Of a stretch of 64,000 nucleotides of DNA, positions 56,002 through 64,000 are shown one piece after another. This DNA comes from Ureibacillus galli (GTDB lineage Bacteria > Bacillota > Bacilli > Bacillales_A > Planococcaceae), in the NCBI RefSeq assembly GCF_014836845.1, contig NZ_JACSQA010000009.1:37775-101774 (forward strand), read 5' to 3'. The translations under genes and the position numbers were made by a program. Below the pieces are notes generated by a model. The model worked only from the letters and a program-made list of their open reading frames with translations, was not told the origin of the DNA and ran no database searches. Position 1 is the stretch's first letter, and every line of letters begins with the position of its first letter.

Positions 56002-56031
56002 AAAAGTTGTTCCTTTGGGACAACTTTTTTC
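56002..56031 (+). terminator. Terminator after yitS
   Basis: AAAAGTTGTTCC/GGACAACTTTT stem with one bulge, then a T-run on the plus strand. Confidence 0.8.
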
Positions 56032-56050
56032 TATTTCCCTAAATGAAAAA

Positions 56051-56083
56051 GATGAATCAAAGAGTGGAACTCTTCGATTCATC
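56051..56083 (-). terminator. Terminator after oppA
   Basis: 15-bp stem with one mismatch (GATGAATC and AAGAGT segments paired) and a three-base loop, followed by TTTTTCATTT on the minus strand. Confidence 0.85.
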
Positions 56084-56095
56084 TTTTCATTTCTA

Positions 56096-57919
56096 TTAGT
56101 TAGAAGCTACTGGTTCTTCAGCAGTTAATTCGATTTCATGTAAATAAGATGTGTATTCATTTGCATAATCGACACTGAAGTTTTTCACACGCTTATTAAC
56201 CGGGAAAATTTCATATCGGAATTGCATTGGAATTGTTGTTGCCATTTCCTCGATATGTTGTTGGAATTTTTTAAATTCCCCTGCACGGTATTTTGTATCG
56301 AAAGACTTTGGTGAGTCAATATTTTTAACTGCTGTTTCTAACTCTTCAGAAGTATAACGGCTGAAATTAAATTGGTCCACTTTGCCGTATAGTCCTGCTG
56401 GAGATGGATTAGTACCAGTTCCCCAAGCACCCATGAAGATGTCAATTTCCGGATCGTCTGCTTCAACTTTATCGTAGAATGAGTTTAACTCGATTAAACG
56501 ACCAGTTGTTAATGTTACATTTAATCCAACATCTTTCCAATTTTGAAGGTAGAATGCGATAATTTCGTCTTGTGTAGCATCCCCTGCTATTGCAGCTAAT
56601 TTAATTTCTAATTTTTTGCCGTTTTTATCTTCACGTATTCCATCGCCATCTACATCTTTATATCCAGCTTCATCTAATAATGCTTTCGCTTTTTCTGGAT
56701 CATAAGTGTATCCTTCTAAAGAGTCATCGTAGAATGCTTTAAATACTGGTGGGATTAAAGAATTTGCTCGTTCACGAAGGTTATTATAGAACACTTCCGA
56801 AACTTGTTCGATATCTAAAGCATAGCCCATCGCTTGGCGTAATTTGACATCACCCATTTTTGAACCTTCTAAATCTGTTACAACTGTATTGTTTTCAAAG
56901 TCGTATTTACCTACTTTAAATCCTAAATAAGAATAGTATAGCTCTTGACGACCTAAAACTGTAACATTGTCATAGTTTTCGATTTCTGGCATTTTTGTCG
57001 CATTAAAGTGTTGAATAACATCATATTTTCCAGATCCAATCGCTACTGAAATGGAGCTACTCGGAACTACTTCAACTACAACACCATCGAGTTTCGGTAC
57101 ACCTTTCCAGTAATGTTCGTTTTTCGAGTATTGTACCGATTCACCTGGTACGATTTTGTCAATTTTAAATGCACCTAACGTTACTGGATTTTTACGAACC
57201 GCATCAGATTCTACTAATTCAGCAACTGGAATATCTTTAATTTGGTGACTTGGTGCTGCATAGGACCATAAACCATCACCAGAATAATAAATAGCTGGAG
57301 ATAATTGTTTAAAACTAATTTCTAATGTATGATCATCGATTTTCTTAAGACCTGAAATCGTATCAGCTTTTCCAGCATTATACTCTTCCGCACCAACAAT
57401 ATTTTGGAATTGAGTATCATAACGAACTCCCGTGTAATCTGGGTGTCCAATTATATGGTATGGTAAAATGACATCATCAATCGTAAATGGTTCACCATCA
57501 GACCATTTCACACCTTCACGGATTTTCACAGTTACTTTATTATTATCTTGATCTACATCTAATGTAGCAAGTCCTGTATCTGTAATCATAAAGTTTTCAT
57601 CTGTTTCAAAAATGACATTTGAAGCCCAGTTCATAAGGTCTGCATCATAAGCGTCTTCATAAAGTTCCCAGTTGAAAATTCCTTGGAAAGGTTCATCTTT
57701 CACCATGGCAACACGAAGCGTTCCACCTTCAATCGCTTCTTCCTCATTTTCTACTGCAAGTGTAAATAACTCATCAGGATTTTTTGCATCTTTCTCAGTA
57801 CCTGTATCTTCCGTACCTTTTGTGTCTTCAGCTGGCTTGTCGTCTCCGCCATTACAAGCAGTTAAAACTAGTAAGACAGAAAATAATAGCGCCAATAGCG
57901 ACCACTTTGTTTTTTTCAT
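56096..57919 (-). CDS. oppA: Oligopeptide ABC transporter substrate-binding lipoprotein
   Basis: 607-residue family 5 solute-binding protein. Lipoprotein signal (MKKTKWSLLALLFSVLLVL, lipobox LTAC, Cys about 22), an acidic low-complexity linker, then the SBP-5 domain with VKIREGVKWSDGEPFTIDD (about 133-151). It captures peptides on the outer face for OppBCDF. Here it is the last gene of the operon, 150 bp after oppC. ATG 57919 follows GGGAGG; the longer frame to 57970 is unlikely. Confidence 0.93.
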   Translation of the reverse strand: MKKTKWSLLALLFSVLLVLTACNGGDDKPAEDTKGTEDTGTEKDAKNPDELFTLAVENEEEAIEGGTLRVAMVKDEPFQGIFNWELYEDAYDADLMNWASNVIFETDENFMITDTGLATLDVDQDNNKVTVKIREGVKWSDGEPFTIDDVILPYHIIGHPDYTGVRYDTQFQNIVGAEEYNAGKADTISGLKKIDDHTLEISFKQLSPAIYYSGDGLWSYAAPSHQIKDIPVAELVESDAVRKNPVTLGAFKIDKIVPGESVQYSKNEHYWKGVPKLDGVVVEVVPSSSISVAIGSGKYDVIQHFNATKMPEIENYDNVTVLGRQELYYSYLGFKVGKYDFENNTVVTDLEGSKMGDVKLRQAMGYALDIEQVSEVFYNNLRERANSLIPPVFKAFYDDSLEGYTYDPEKAKALLDEAGYKDVDGDGIREDKNGKKLEIKLAAIAGDATQDEIIAFYLQNWKDVGLNVTLTTGRLIELNSFYDKVEADDPEIDIFMGAWGTGTNPSPAGLYGKVDQFNFSRYTSEELETAVKNIDSPKSFDTKYRAGEFKKFQQHIEEMATTIPMQFRYEIFPVNKRVKNFSVDYANEYTSYLHEIELTAEEPVASN

Positions 57920-58071
57920 TCCTTTTCCTCCCTTTTCTTTTTGTACCTGTTTAAAATTATATATAGTCAAACATATTTACTTTTAAATTGTAAATATGGC
58001 GGTACCAAAATGATTTCTAAAAAGTTCTAATACAACCAATTTTCAGTTATTTTAAAACGCAATTTTTAATA

Positions 58072-58977
58072 TTAACCTAAACGCTGACGGGCATCGGCTG
58101 ATCTTCGAAGCGCCTGTCCGACATAGTTGATACCAAGCATCATGATTAAGATGAATAGTGATGCCGGTAACCAAACCCACCAATATTGTTGTAATACGAG
58201 CGGGTTGTTTGCATTACTAACGAGTGTTCCAAGGGATGGAGTTGACATTGGTAATCCGAATCCTAAATAAGATAAGCCAGTTTCAATGCCTACATTTCCC
58301 GCAAAGTTTAACGTAAGCTCTACAATAATAATGGAACTTAAATTCGGTAGTAACTCCCGCACAATGATGACAAAATCATTTGTTCCTAGGGTTTTCGATG
58401 CTTGTATATAGTCCCGTTTACTTTCGGACAATGCTTTTGAACGAATCAATCTCGCTGTTCCTGTCCATAAAAATAAACTCATGATCAATACGAAGGAAGC
58501 AACGGTATACTTCGGTACAACAGTTACAAAAACAATGATTAACATTAAAGATGGAACTGTAATGAAGAAATCAATAATACGCATGAACATATTATCAATC
58601 CAGCCGCCAAAGTATCCACAAACTAAACCAACAACGACACCAAACACACCAGTAATAATCGTAATAGAGATTGCTATTAAAAGGGAATTTTTCGCACCGA
58701 CAATAATTTGACCGATAATATCCTTACCGCCCTCATCAGCCCCTAATAAGAACTTATCCCCAGGTACTGCAAATTTATCCCGTAAACTTACACGCATTAA
58801 TTGATCTTGGTCGATAAAGAAGAATGCCCATATAAAGACACCTATAATTACAGCGACTAATCCAACTAATGAAAACAATGCTAATCTATCTTTCATAAAT
58901 TCTCTAAATACTACTTGAATTCCAGTAGGAGGAGAATTTACATAAGTTTTATTCTTTTTATATTTTTTCTTTGCCAT
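58072..58977 (-). CDS. oppC: Oligopeptide ABC transporter permease (OppC type)
   Basis: 301 residues, about six membrane helices, with N-terminal cytoplasmic basic segment (MAKKKYKKNKTYV) and the EAA-type loop around RDYIQASKTLGTNDFVIIVRELLPN (cited as QASKTLGTNDFVIIVRELLP). The OppC N-terminal domain and GADEGGKDIIGQIIVGAK, the typical GTDxxGRD-like motif, are present. Pairs with OppB. Confidence 0.93.
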   Translation of the reverse strand: MAKKKYKKNKTYVNSPPTGIQVVFREFMKDRLALFSLVGLVAVIIGVFIWAFFFIDQDQLMRVSLRDKFAVPGDKFLLGADEGGKDIIGQIIVGAKNSLLIAISITIITGVFGVVVGLVCGYFGGWIDNMFMRIIDFFITVPSLMLIIVFVTVVPKYTVASFVLIMSLFLWTGTARLIRSKALSESKRDYIQASKTLGTNDFVIIVRELLPNLSSIIIVELTLNFAGNVGIETGLSYLGFGLPMSTPSLGTLVSNANNPLVLQQYWWVWLPASLFILIMMLGINYVGQALRRSADARQRLG

Positions 58978-59007
58978 TTTGGATCCTCCTTAACTTTTTA
59001 GTGTCGC

Positions 59008-59970
59008 CTATTCAATCCTAATGCGAGGGTCAACAATACTCATTATAATATCGGATAAGAGACTACCTAAAAGGGCTAAGAAGCCAAATAACATAACAAG
59101 TGCTGTTATTACACTATAATCTCTGGATGAGATAGAACTTACAAATAATTGTCCCATACCTGGATAGCCAAAGATTGTTTCAATGAAAATTGATCCCCCA
59201 AGTAACCCTGTAATAGTAAAGCCTAAAAACGCTGCAATTGGTAATAAAGAGTTACGGAAAATGTGTTTAGAATACACTTTTCTCATTGGAATTCCTTTAC
59301 TACGAGCAGTTCGAACAAAATCCATCGACTTTGCATCGATAATTTCTGAACGTAAATATTGAATAATCCCTGTCGTACCTAAAATAGCGTAAGTAATAGA
59401 TGGTAATATAATATGATAGAATTTGTCCCAATAATAACTTAACGAACCTGCCTCATGTTCAATATTTACACTGCCGTTTGTTGGGAACCAATGTAGTTGG
59501 TAACCAAAAATAAATAAAAATACGAGAGATAAAACAAATGTCGGAATGGCATATGTAACAAAGCTATAAAATACAATTGATTTATCTAAAAATGAATTTT
59601 GGTACCTACCCGCTAAAATTCCTAATGGAATGGCAATTAAATAAAGTAAAATCACACTTAATAACGATAACCAAAACGTATTTAACGCACGCTCACCAAT
59701 TAAAGCAGCAACGTCCCTTTTATACGTATAACTAAGTCCTAAATCCCCTTGGATTGCGTTACCAACCCATCGTACATATTGAATATGCCATGGATCATTT
59801 AGCCCTGCTTTTTCTTGAAGTTCCGCAATACGAGCCGGATCTGTTTCTGGTGTAATTAGTCCTGTAAAGGGATCCCCAGGCATAAACTTCGCCAAAATAA
59901 ATATAATAACACTCAGAACAAATAACTGTGGAATCATTATTAAAAATCGTCTGACAATCGTTTTCCACAT
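59008..59970 (-). CDS. oppB: Oligopeptide ABC transporter permease (OppB type)
   Basis: 320 residues with six predicted helices. The N-terminus MWKTIVRRFLIMIPQLFVLS and the EAA loop DFVRTARSKGIPMRKVYSKH are characteristic of OppB/DppB. The ATG lies two bases after the oppF stop, so translation is coupled. Confidence 0.93.
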   Translation of the reverse strand: MWKTIVRRFLIMIPQLFVLSVIIFILAKFMPGDPFTGLITPETDPARIAELQEKAGLNDPWHIQYVRWVGNAIQGDLGLSYTYKRDVAALIGERALNTFWLSLLSVILLYLIAIPLGILAGRYQNSFLDKSIVFYSFVTYAIPTFVLSLVFLFIFGYQLHWFPTNGSVNIEHEAGSLSYYWDKFYHIILPSITYAILGTTGIIQYLRSEIIDAKSMDFVRTARSKGIPMRKVYSKHIFRNSLLPIAAFLGFTITGLLGGSIFIETIFGYPGMGQLFVSSISSRDYSVITALVMLFGFLALLGSLLSDIIMSIVDPRIRIE

Positions 59971-59972
59971 GA

Positions 59973-60920
59973 TTACATGACCTCCTTCACTTGTGAAGTA
60001 GCTGCCACAAAATGGGTGCTTGATACCGGTACTAAATCAAATACCCGTTCATTTTCATCAAAATAATTTTTATGTTCGACTTGATAATGTTGCTCTACTT
60101 GTATTCTTTCTCTTTTCCGTTGTTCCCTTCCAACCGGAGTCACTTCTGGAATAGCAGAAAGTAATCGTTTTGTATATATATGTTGCGGGTTATGATATAT
60201 ATCACCTTTTGTTCCCGATTCAACAAATCGACCTTTATACATAATCGAGATGTGATCACACATATGTTTTACAACTCCTAAATCGTGGGAGATAAATAAA
60301 TAACTAATACCAAACTCATTTTGAATATCTTTCATGAAATTTAAAACTTGAGCTTGAACAGACAAGTCTAAAGCCGATACAGGTTCATCAGCAATAATTA
60401 ATTTTGGATTTGTTGCAATGGCCCGCGCAATTCCTAATCGTTGTTTTTGACCTCCAGAGAATTCATGGGGGTATTTGAATTTTGCATCATCAGGCATTCC
60501 GACAATATCTAATAATTCACTTATTTTTCTTTCCTCTTCTTGAGGGGATAGCTTTAAAAAATTACGAATTGGTTCGGCAATGATGTCCTTCACCCGTTTT
60601 CGAGGGTTTAAACTAGAGTGGGCATCTTGGAAAATCATTTGGACATCACGACTAAACGCAGACTTTCGACTTCTACGTTTATTTGTCACATTTTCTCCCT
60701 CATAAAAAATAGATCCACCCGATATTTTTTCTAACCCAATAATGGCTTTTCCTGTTGTGGATTTTCCACAACCTGATTCACCTACTAATCCATAGGCTTT
60801 GCCTCTTTCAAACTCCATCGTTATTCCATCAACAGCATGAACTTGATCAATCACTCGGTTGAAAAATCCTCCGCGAATAGGATAGTGGACTTTTAAATCA
60901 TTTATTTGCATGAAGCTCAT
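59973..60920 (-). CDS. oppF: Oligopeptide ABC transporter ATPase (OppF type)
   Basis: 315 residues. Walker A GESGCGKST, signature FSGGQKQRLGIARA, Walker B LIIADEPVSALD and the C-terminal oligopeptide/dipeptide extension are visible, with the IFQDAHSSLNPRKRV stretch of OppF-type subunits. ATG 60920 follows AAAGGGGG and overlaps the oppD end by 23 bases; the frame open to 61001 is a longer overlap. Confidence 0.93.
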   Translation of the reverse strand: MSFMQINDLKVHYPIRGGFFNRVIDQVHAVDGITMEFERGKAYGLVGESGCGKSTTGKAIIGLEKISGGSIFYEGENVTNKRRSRKSAFSRDVQMIFQDAHSSLNPRKRVKDIIAEPIRNFLKLSPQEEERKISELLDIVGMPDDAKFKYPHEFSGGQKQRLGIARAIATNPKLIIADEPVSALDLSVQAQVLNFMKDIQNEFGISYLFISHDLGVVKHMCDHISIMYKGRFVESGTKGDIYHNPQHIYTKRLLSAIPEVTPVGREQRKRERIQVEQHYQVEHKNYFDENERVFDLVPVSSTHFVAATSQVKEVM

Positions 60921-61926
60921 ATGTCCCGCCCCCTTTATCCGTTTTAAAATGAAACTCTTTCCAACATGTACAACGTACAAAATGACCAGGTGAAATTTCA
61001 TGGAGTGCTGGATGTTCCTCGTGAGCTTCTTTTGGAATCCAAGGTATTCGTTGAGAGAATCGACAACCAGATCTAGGTAAGTTCATCAATGACGGTACAA
61101 TACCTTCTATAACATTTAAACGTTCCGACTCCGAATTCATCTGTGGAATGGAGTTAAACAGGGAACGAGTATATGGATGTTTTGGATTTGTAAACAACTC
61201 ATTTACGGGTGCCTCTTCAATAATTTCTCCTGCGTACATAACTGCGACTCGATCAGCCACCTCTGCGACAACACCTAAATCATGGGTAATTAAAATAATT
61301 CCCGCTTCTGTTTCAGCTTGTAAATCAATTAATAAATCTAAAATTTGCGCTTGAATCGTAACGTCCAATGCTGTAGTAGGCTCATCTGCAATAATAATTT
61401 GCGGTTTACAAGAAATTGCTATTGCAATAATTACCCTTTGTCTCATTCCACCTGATAATTGGTGAGGGAATTGTCTAGCTACCCTCTCAGGGTTTTTAAT
61501 TCCTACTTGTTTCAATAATTCTAGTACTCTTGCTTGCCTTGCTTCACTTGTCAAATCCGTATGATAGATTAAGCCCTCTTCAATTTGTTCCCCAATACGC
61601 ATCAAAGGATTTAATGCTGAAAGAGGATCTTGGAATATCATACTGATTTGAAGACCTCGAATGCCATTCATCTCTTCTTCGGAAAGGGCAGCTAAGTTTT
61701 TTTGGTCAAATAAAATTTCTCCTTGAACACGCGTTTTGTTTTGGTCATACAGTCCAATAATGGAAGTTGCAAGGGTACTTTTACCACAACCAGATTCACC
61801 AACGATTGCAAGAATTTCATTTTTCCTTAATGTAAGGGAAACTCCGTCTACTGCATCATAAAATGTATCTTTAATTCGAAAACCGGTATGTAAGTCATTA
61901 ATTTTTAATAATTCATCTGTTTTCAA
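60898..61926 (-). CDS. oppD: Oligopeptide ABC transporter ATPase (OppD type)
   Basis: 342 residues. Walker A GESGCGKST, signature LSGGMRQRVIIAIA, Walker B IIIADEPTTALD and a C-terminal Cys-containing region (GCRFSQRIPWIP, VRCTCWKE), which in some OppD/DppD proteins binds an Fe-S cluster; the full CX5CX5CX7C spacing is not complete here. The start is TTG 61926 seven bases after AAAGGAG. First gene of the operon. Confidence 0.93.
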   Translation of the reverse strand: MKTDELLKINDLHTGFRIKDTFYDAVDGVSLTLRKNEILAIVGESGCGKSTLATSIIGLYDQNKTRVQGEILFDQKNLAALSEEEMNGIRGLQISMIFQDPLSALNPLMRIGEQIEEGLIYHTDLTSEARQARVLELLKQVGIKNPERVARQFPHQLSGGMRQRVIIAIAISCKPQIIIADEPTTALDVTIQAQILDLLIDLQAETEAGIILITHDLGVVAEVADRVAVMYAGEIIEEAPVNELFTNPKHPYTRSLFNSIPQMNSESERLNVIEGIVPSLMNLPRSGCRFSQRIPWIPKEAHEEHPALHEISPGHFVRCTCWKEFHFKTDKGGGTYELHANK

Positions 61927-62049
61927 ATTAACTCTCCTTTCTAGCAATCATGTTCGCTTTTTATTAATTTGAATATTACAAATCTTCTTGTTACACAATC
62001 TTTTCCGAAAACTATTAATCTTTTAACAATTTATGTATTGTTGCAATAA

Positions 62050-62079
62050 ATTATATATTTGTGTAATAAATGAAGTCAA
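62050..62079 (-). promoter_or_regulatory. Sigma-A promoter of the opp operon
   Basis: -35 TTGACT (62074-62079), 18-bp spacer, -10 TATAAT (62050-62055) on the minus strand, leaving a leader of about 120 nt before oppD. No obvious operator is seen. Confidence 0.8.
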
Positions 62080-62193
62080 CAGATTTCGAGTTTATTTTTC
62101 AGAAATAACTAAATATTTGAAATGTACACTCCATTTTATGAATAAAATACTTTTCTTAGACATCCCAACATTATGCTGTCCATAAGAAAAAAA

Positions 62194-62226
62194 ACGTCTC
62201 AAAAGTATAAAATACCTCTGAGACGT
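62194..62226 (-). terminator. Terminator after the GH13-like gene
   Basis: Eight-bp perfect outer stem ACGTCTCA/TGAGACGT with further A/T pairing inside, followed by eight T residues on the minus strand. Confidence 0.85.
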
Positions 62227-62234
62227 CAATTTTT

Positions 62235-63695
62235 TTAATTTTGATTGGCTCTTCTCCGTTTACCTCTTTTTATTAAAGCAATAATAAAGCCAATAAATAA
62301 AAGGTAAACTAATCCTAACGCAATTAAGTAAGAAATATTAATACCCTTTTCCTCTGTTACTTGGTATATTTCTACAATTTCTCGATCTAATACGATAGGG
62401 AAATTTCCTTCATCATTTACTCGTATTGTGTCACTATCTAACATAGCACGAAGTTCTTTATCTGTGCCGACTTCATCAGCAGGAATATCAACTTTTGTTG
62501 TTTTACCAGTGTTATTAATAACAATAACCCATCTTTCATCATCAGAGTAACGTTCAAAAACTAAGAAACCATTTTCATTTTTAATTAGTTTAAATTCACC
62601 GTTACGTAACGTTTCTGATTGGTTACGTAATGTTTGAACGTCACCTATAAATTCCACCATATCCTCATCGGTCCGGAAATTATATAACTGGTGAGCGTTC
62701 GGTCCTGCTTCTCCGTTCATAATAATTTCCGTTCCGTATTGCATTACTGGTACCCCTGGTAATAGAAGAGTTGCAGCAATGGCAAGTCTTACCCTTGTTG
62801 GAGGATAGGCTTCGGCAGATAACGTAAAGCGATCTGTTAATAGGGAATCGATCATCAATTGGGCAGGAGCTTGTTTACCTTCAACAAATGGGGCCACATT
62901 GGTTAATAGAGCTGATGAATCTTGATCTACATTTTTGTATGCATTTCGAAATGCTTCGTTTGTTTCTTCAAAATATGTCGCATCAAAATTTGCGTCGCTC
63001 TCCTCATTCGAAATAACATAAACATTGTTGTTGACTGATTTGATTGCCTCAATAACTTCATTCAAAAATGAAGGGCTAGCCGTATCTAAATTCGTTAATC
63101 GTACGCCATCTACGTTATATGTAGTAACAAATTCAACTACTGAGTCGATAAGCGCTTGCTGAACTTCTTTGTTATTTAAATCCCAACGAACTTTCCCATT
63201 GGATTTTTCTATTATCCAATTTGCCTTATCACCATCTTGTGCCCATTCGTGATTTTCACTTACATTTGATAAAGGGAAGTCAATCATCATTTTTACATGA
63301 TCATCATGAAAAGTTTCGATTAAATTTGTCAGTTCCTCAGGTGTCCCAAACTGTGGCTCAATTTGACGATAGCTTGTTACCATCGAACCGTCGTATGTTT
63401 CAGTTGAAAAAACAGAACCAATTGACGCAATTGTGAAGCCCATTTTCGTGATCAATGATCGTTTTTCAAGTAATCCTTTAAAATCACCACCAGCAAATTG
63501 GGACGGATTTTCTGCATCGGCATTGTAATCGTTTTCTAATGTTCCATTTAAAATTCGATCAATTAATAAATCATATATACTTTCATCTTCTATTGATTTC
63601 GTCTCTTCCGCTTTAGCAACAGAAGAAATTGTCAATGAAGCAACTAATAAAAGTGACGCCGCTACGCCACTAATGCACTTTTTAAAATTCAACAT
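62235..63695 (-). CDS. Membrane-anchored GH13-fold protein with replaced catalytic residues
   Basis: 486 residues: signal peptide (about 1-29, ending VAKA), an alpha-amylase-like barrel (about 35-400), a C-terminal beta domain (about 370-445) and a membrane helix (about 454-474) with a basic tail. The fold is recognisable from GGDFKGLLEK, QIEPQFGTPEEL and LLLPGVPVMQYGTEIIMNG. However, GH13 region II reads GVRLT (nucleophile Asp replaced by Thr201), region IV reads TNVAP instead of NHD, and region I has SNVS instead of NHTS. It is thus probably a non-catalytic relative. Monocistronic, upstream of the opp operon. Confidence 0.82.
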   Translation of the reverse strand: MLNFKKCISGVAASLLLVASLTISSVAKAEETKSIEDESIYDLLIDRILNGTLENDYNADAENPSQFAGGDFKGLLEKRSLITKMGFTIASIGSVFSTETYDGSMVTSYRQIEPQFGTPEELTNLIETFHDDHVKMMIDFPLSNVSENHEWAQDGDKANWIIEKSNGKVRWDLNNKEVQQALIDSVVEFVTTYNVDGVRLTNLDTASPSFLNEVIEAIKSVNNNVYVISNEESDANFDATYFEETNEAFRNAYKNVDQDSSALLTNVAPFVEGKQAPAQLMIDSLLTDRFTLSAEAYPPTRVRLAIAATLLLPGVPVMQYGTEIIMNGEAGPNAHQLYNFRTDEDMVEFIGDVQTLRNQSETLRNGEFKLIKNENGFLVFERYSDDERWVIVINNTGKTTKVDIPADEVGTDKELRAMLDSDTIRVNDEGNFPIVLDREIVEIYQVTEEKGINISYLIALGLVYLLFIGFIIALIKRGKRRRANQN

Positions 63696-63740
63696 AATCC
63701 CTCTCCTTCAAACCATACCAACGCCATTTTACCAAAAAAA

Positions 63741-63760
63741 AAAGATGAACTGCCATCTTT
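63741..63760 (-). terminator. Terminator of a gene beyond the right edge
   Basis: AAAGATG/CATCTTT seven-bp stem with a six-base loop followed by ten T residues on the minus strand, just before the GH13-like gene. Confidence 0.7.
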
Positions 63761-63763
63761 TCA

Positions 63764-63923
63764 AAGGAAAATAACAAATCCCACTGTGAAATAAGACAAA
63801 ACAGTGAACAACTATTTTGCCTAAGAGATTTATGGTTTTAATCTGTCCAAAAGGAAACACTTTTATGGATATCTTTTATCCTTTATTTTTTTTGCTTCGC
63901 TATCTATTTTTAAATAATAGAAA
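63764..63923. other. Intergenic stretch without a visible gene
   Basis: About 160 bp; nothing beyond A/T-rich sequence was recognised. Confidence 0.4.
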
Positions 63924-63999
63924 AAGAGGCTGGGACAAAACCCACCTCTGAAATGAAAAGCCGGTGAAATTTTACGATAAGTAAAATTTCACCGGCTTT
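63924..63999. repeat. AGAGGCTGGGACAAAA double-hairpin intergenic element
   Basis: First hairpin: AGAGG-c-TGGG/CCCA-CCTCT around ACAAAA. Second: a perfect 19-bp stem (arms 63957-63975 and 63981-63999) with a five-base loop. The AGAGGCTGGGACAAAA start is a motif I recall from many Firmicutes intergenic regions near gene ends. It may be a terminator or a small repeat element; the element may continue beyond the edge. Confidence 0.65.
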
Positions 64000-64000
64000 G

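Noticed and set aside
57672..57986. 104-codon plus-strand frame
   Set aside because: Antisense to the signal and linker of oppA, whose lipobox and domain are clear.

Overview
The window is a 64 kb piece of chromosome from a low-GC, endospore-forming member of the Bacillales. Gene content and order follow Bacillus subtilis blocks (yku, yjb, yjc, yit), but the intervals between blocks, the dispersed murE and a release factor 3 gene fit the Planococcaceae (Lysinibacillus/Solibacillus/Kurthia-like) better. That placement is an inference from gene content; no rRNA is present. Nothing looks like a prophage, insertion sequence, CRISPR array or plasmid, and no tRNA or rRNA gene was seen.

Left part (1-12.1 kb, nearly all minus strand): the diaminopimelate acetylase pair dapH-dapL, the LysR regulator ccpC, the c-di-AMP receptor darB, fadH, a translationally coupled ppx-ppk polyphosphate operon, cheV, an MFS transporter, a YkwC-like dehydrogenase and a 59-residue Spo0E-type phosphatase. 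From 12.1 to 26.9 kb come small conserved proteins (YkvS), a CPBP membrane protein, a MarR repressor, a KinE-like sensor kinase, an exported GDPD, ktrD, a TerC-type Mn exporter under a yybP-ykoY riboswitch, prfC, a murE/M42 peptidase pair, an aldehyde dehydrogenase, a membrane-anchored nuclease and a 26-residue membrane peptide.

Middle (27-33.5 kb): pgpA/yutG, the yjcH-yjcG-yjcF operon, and a spore cluster. The spore cluster has a sigma-G-type promoter driving a YhcN/YlaJ-like lipoprotein and spoVAC-spoVAD-spoVAE, then a YjcZ-like repeat protein and spoVIF, with a CotY/CotZ-type coat gene convergent to a short CotO-like gene. 33.5-45.8 kb is the yjb stress block: mgtE, rluD-type synthase, NAD kinase, small (p)ppGpp synthetase, yjbL, CYTH protein, lytic transglycosylase, truncated hemoglobin, spxH, pepF, coiA, mecA and spx. 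The regulator Spx, its ClpXP adaptor SpxH and the ClpC adaptor MecA are thus encoded within 6 kb.

Right part (46-64 kb): trpS behind a tryptophan T-box, fabH-fabF behind a FapR operator, a clpB that lacks its N-terminal domain behind a CtsR operator, yitW/yitV/yitU/yitS, a five-gene oligopeptide ABC transporter (D-F-B-C-A) with a clear sigma-A promoter, and a membrane-anchored GH13-fold protein whose catalytic residues are replaced. The last 80 bases form a double-hairpin intergenic element.

No large undescribed system is evident. The most unusual points are the N-domain-less ClpB, the GH13 pseudoenzyme, the 26-residue membrane peptide resembling the anchor of the neighbouring nuclease, the hairpin that buries the ribosome binding site of the YjcZ-like gene, an SpxH with half of its CxxC motif, and a MurE with a DDPR motif.
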